Below, in pieces: positions 62,401 to 64,000 of a stretch of 64,000 nt of DNA. This stretch comes from SMWN01 sp965221455. Lineage in GTDB: Bacteria; Pseudomonadota; Gammaproteobacteria; Eutrophobiales; Eutrophobiaceae. How positions within the stretch are numbered: position 1 is the stretch's first letter; each line of letters opens with the position of its first letter. Both the position numbers and the translations under genes were made by a program. Location of the stretch: the NCBI GenBank assembly GCA_965221455.1, contig OZ244890.1:1674001-1738000 (forward strand), written 5' to 3'. The notes below the pieces were generated by a model. The model saw nothing but the letters and a program-made list of their open reading frames with translations, did not search any database and was not told where the DNA came from.

Positions 62401-64000
62401 ATTTTTACCAGTGCTAACTGGAACACGGCCCGGACTGTGACAGTGATGGGTGCGGAAGATGCTGATGCGGACGACGCGGTCGCCACACTGATGCATACGC
62501 TGACCGGCGGTGGTCCTGCCTATGCGAGTGTGACGATAGCCGATATCACCGTGAATGTGACTGATAACGAGATGGCGAGAGTGACGGTGAGTGAGTCCGT
62601 GTTGAGGTTCAATGAAGGTGCGACCGAGACCTATACGCTGGAGTTGACCAGCCCGCCGACGGCGGCAATGACGATTTCGGTGATGACTGACGACGAGAAT
62701 GCGGCGTCGGTGAGTCCAGCGACACTGACCTTTACCATGGACGACTGGAACACGGCCAAGATGTTTACGGTGACGGGTGAGGAAGATGCTGACGCGAACA
62801 CCGAGAGCGTCACCCTGACGCACACGTTTAGCGGCGGTGGTCCCGCCTATGCAGGTCCTCCTGCCGTGACGATAGACGCTGTCACCGTGACGGTGAATGA
62901 TGACGACAGGGCGGGCGTGACTTTGAATGCGTCCACGCTGGAAGTCAGTGAGGGCGGTAGCGGCGGCTATACGCTGATGCTGGACACTCGGCCGATGACG
63001 GATGTGACGATTATGGTGGTGGCGACTGGCGACACGGGAGCGGCGACGGTCAGCCCGACATCACTGACCTTTACCAATGTCGACTGGAACACGGCCAAGA
63101 CGGTGACGGTGATGGGTGTTGAGGATAGTAATGCGACCGACGGAAACGTCAGCCTGGCGCATACAGTGGATAATAGCAGCGATGTGCTCTATCGACCGTT
63201 GATGCTGACTACTGTGGCCGTTACCGTGAGGGATAACGACACGCCGGGTGTGAGCGTGAGTCCCACCAGGCTGGAGGTCGCCGAAGGTGCTAACGTCGAG
63301 TATATGCTGATGCTGAATACCCAACCGGCGCATGCCGTGATGATTACGGTGGGGAGTGGTGACATGGGTGCGGTGTCGGTCAGCCCGACAACACTGACCT
63401 TTAGCACGAGCGACTGGAACACGGGTAAGACGTTTACAGTGACGGGAGAGCAGGATGCTGACGCGGACAACGAAGTTGATGTGCAGCTCACGCATACGGC
63501 GAGCAGCACGGATAATACCTATAATGGTAATGCGGTGGCGATAGCCGATGTCAGCGTGACTGTGGATGATAACGAGACGGCGGGCGTGACGGTGAGTGAG
63601 ACCGAGCTGATGTTCAATGAGGGCACGAACAACAACACCTATTCGCTGGTGTTGGATACCCGGCCGACGGTGGCAATGACGATTACGGTGATGAGTGACG
63701 ACGCTGAAGCGGCGTCGGTGAGTCCATCGACACTGAGCTTTACCATGGACGACTGGGATACGCCCAAGACGTTTACGGTGACGGGTGTTGAGGATGCTGA
63801 TGCGAACAACGAGACTGTCTCCCTGACGCACACGTTTAGCGGCGGTGGTCCTGCCTATGCAGATGCCACTCCTGCGGTGATGATAGCCCCCGTGACTGTG
63901 AATGTGGATGATGACGAGACGGCGGATGTGACGGTGATGGGTCAGTTCCCACTGGCGGTTGGCGAAGGAGCGACCGCCACCTATACGCTGGAATTGACCA
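59482..64000 (+). CDS. Giant Calx-beta repeat surface protein (5' part, open at right edge)
   Basis: ATG 59482 has GTGGAG at 5-6 nt. Sec signal M-V-V-N-P-F-P-G-R-Y-F-R-Q-L-L-F..., cleavage after P-V-F-A. From there ~1470 codons without a stop, built of 14 Calx-beta-like repeats of ~105-115 residues, each starting V-T-V-S-x-x-x-L-x-x-N-E-G and containing x-W-N-T-x-K-T-x-T-V-T-G and L-T-H-T; the 14th is cut by the edge. Ca-binding beta-sandwich rods of this kind are typical of long adhesins. Repeats 7, 8 and 13 are very similar, which suggests internal duplication. Its antisense frames are artefacts. Confidence 0.88.
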   Translation, partial: MVVNPFPGRYFRQLLFLLSLGWFFTAPVFAQTAGLTVTPTMLTVNEGGTNTYTIMLNTAPTRSVAVRVDSNDEGAAVEDVSTSGILHFLPENWNSPQTVTVNGVEDSDTNNETVTLTHIWNSQDPEYSTGHLQPNNPVTVTVTDNDVVLSSTSTLTVVEGATNSYTLALASAPSSGVTITVMSENMAVATVSPAQLTFTTGDWNTPKTVTVTGVQDVDARAGSVNLRHTVSSADGNYNDAPVDSVSVSVTDDETAGVTVNVSTLTVTEGGTGTYTLVLSSKPVANLIAVEISSGDTGSVTVDPARPLFTDSNWNKPQTVTVSGVKSTRGNAVTLSHATSSVDADYNGATSTTVMVNVAPPGVTVSEATLMVNEGETVTYMLMLDTQPAADVMITVASGDMDAASVSPTTLTFTTADWNTGKTFTVTGEEDDDANNEVNVQLTHTASSTDAAYNGNAVTIAGVTVNVDDNDTAGVAVTPTMLNVNEGATGTYTLMLTSQPRNDVVITVASGDADAASVNPGTLTFTDANWNVARMVTVTGEEDDDANNEVSVRLTHTAESSDAAYNGNTVTIAEVAVNVDDNDMAGVTVSEATLMVNEGGIGTYTLMLTSQPRNNVTVAVGSGDMGAASVSPTTLTFTTADWNTGKTFTVTGEEDDDANNEVNVQLTHTASSTDAAYNGNAVAIASVAVTVDDNETAGVTVSETELTFNEGTNNNTYTLVLDTLPTAAMTITVESNDAEAASVSPMMLTFDMDDWNTAKTFTVTGEQDADANNETVSLTHTFSGGGPAYAADAVPAVSINAVTVTVNDDETAGVTVSETSLTFNEGTNNNTYSLVLDTQPTVAMTITVMTDDAEAASVSPSTLTFDMGDWNTAKTVTVMGEQDADANNETVSLTHTFSGGGPAYASVTIDAVTVNVDDDEEADVTVVGQFPLAVGEGATATYTLELTSPPTVDVTVAVSSTTAATVSSTPALPLIFTSANWNTARTVTVMGAEDADADDAVATLMHTLTGGGPAYASVTIADITVNVTDNEMARVTVSESVLRFNEGATETYTLELTSPPTAAMTISVMTDDENAASVSPATLTFTMDDWNTAKMFTVTGEEDADANTESVTLTHTFSGGGPAYAGPPAVTIDAVTVTVNDDDRAGVTLNASTLEVSEGGSGGYTLMLDTRPMTDVTIMVVATGDTGAATVSPTSLTFTNVDWNTAKTVTVMGVEDSNATDGNVSLAHTVDNSSDVLYRPLMLTTVAVTVRDNDTPGVSVSPTRLEVAEGANVEYMLMLNTQPAHAVMITVGSGDMGAVSVSPTTLTFSTSDWNTGKTFTVTGEQDADADNEVDVQLTHTASSTDNTYNGNAVAIADVSVTVDDNETAGVTVSETELMFNEGTNNNTYSLVLDTRPTVAMTITVMSDDAEAASVSPSTLSFTMDDWDTPKTFTVTGVEDADANNETVSLTHTFSGGGPAYADATPAVMIAPVTVNVDDDETADVTVMGQFPLAVGEGATATYTLELT

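Noticed and set aside
61045..62823. Long open frame (592 codons) on the minus strand across the Calx-beta repeats
   Set aside because: It is a mirror of the repetitive, GC-rich coding strand; His/Arg-rich, without a ribosome-binding site or family features. The plus frame has signal peptide and repeats.

Overview
The window looks like chromosome of a gammaproteobacterium. Reasons: metG divergent from an apbC/mrp-type gene with dcd next to it; the run recA-recX-alaS-lysC-csrA-tRNA-Ser(GCU)-tRNA-Arg(ACG); a PhoB/PhoR/PstS set; cysG and pgpA. A formaldehyde-activating-enzyme homologue (49.1-49.6 kb) hints at C1 metabolism in the lineage, but it lacks the expected catalytic His and does not prove methylotrophy. 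TGA is a normal stop here (recA, for example, ends in TGA).

Layout. 0-4.1 kb: 5' part of a surface-protein gene (family member 4, minus strand, running off the left edge) broken by one in-frame TGA, then a frameshifted remnant of the family's C-terminal tail. 4.2-19.2 kb: housekeeping genes (metG, apbC, dcd, a Sel1-repeat protein, ybiT-type ABC-F, a WYL regulator, recA, recX, alaS, lysC, csrA, two tRNAs). 19.3-24.7 kb: an integrase-less array of integron-like cassettes, all on the plus strand and separated by attC-like sites, carrying HicAB, RelBE/StbDE, an HNH nuclease, a DEDDh exonuclease, a TIR/deoxyribosyltransferase-like protein, decayed toxin-antitoxin pieces and two copies of a 97-bp miniature element. 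24.8-26.0 kb: def and a conserved hypothetical. 26.1-31.3 kb: an intact IS3-type element inserted in a decayed IS3 derivative that carries an eight-unit tandem array of GIY-YIG gene remnants. 31.5-34.9, 49.9-53.4 and 55.5-58.9 kb: three paralogous modular surface proteins (minus strand). Between them lie an AAA ATPase, a phosphate-starvation block (pstS, phoR, phoB, porin), a tautomerase, cysG, htpX, pgpA, a lytic transglycosylase, a cNMP/rhodanese/coiled-coil protein and fae. 59.5 kb to the right edge: the start of a very large Calx-beta repeat protein (plus strand, at least 1506 codons, open at the edge).

The most unusual system is the surface-protein family. Each complete member has a Shine-Dalgarno sequence and ATG, a perfect 15-bp-arm palindrome, a tandem 8-bp repeat (18, 33 and 10 units in genes 1, 2 and 3), a Sec-type signal sequence, one or two TSP1-like WGxWS modules with a hypervariable centre, Ig-like and Calx-beta modules, and a paired dockerin-like tail. 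Because 8 is not a multiple of 3, repeat number sets the frame: genes 1 and 2 are in frame (ON) and gene 3 is out of frame, hitting TAG just after the repeat (OFF). This has the form of phase variation by slipped-strand mispairing. Near-identical DNA flanks hypervariable segments, which suggests recombination between loci. Shared boundary repeats and a tail remnant suggest that family members have been gained and lost at several chromosomal sites. Family loci are visibly richer in G+C than the housekeeping genes.
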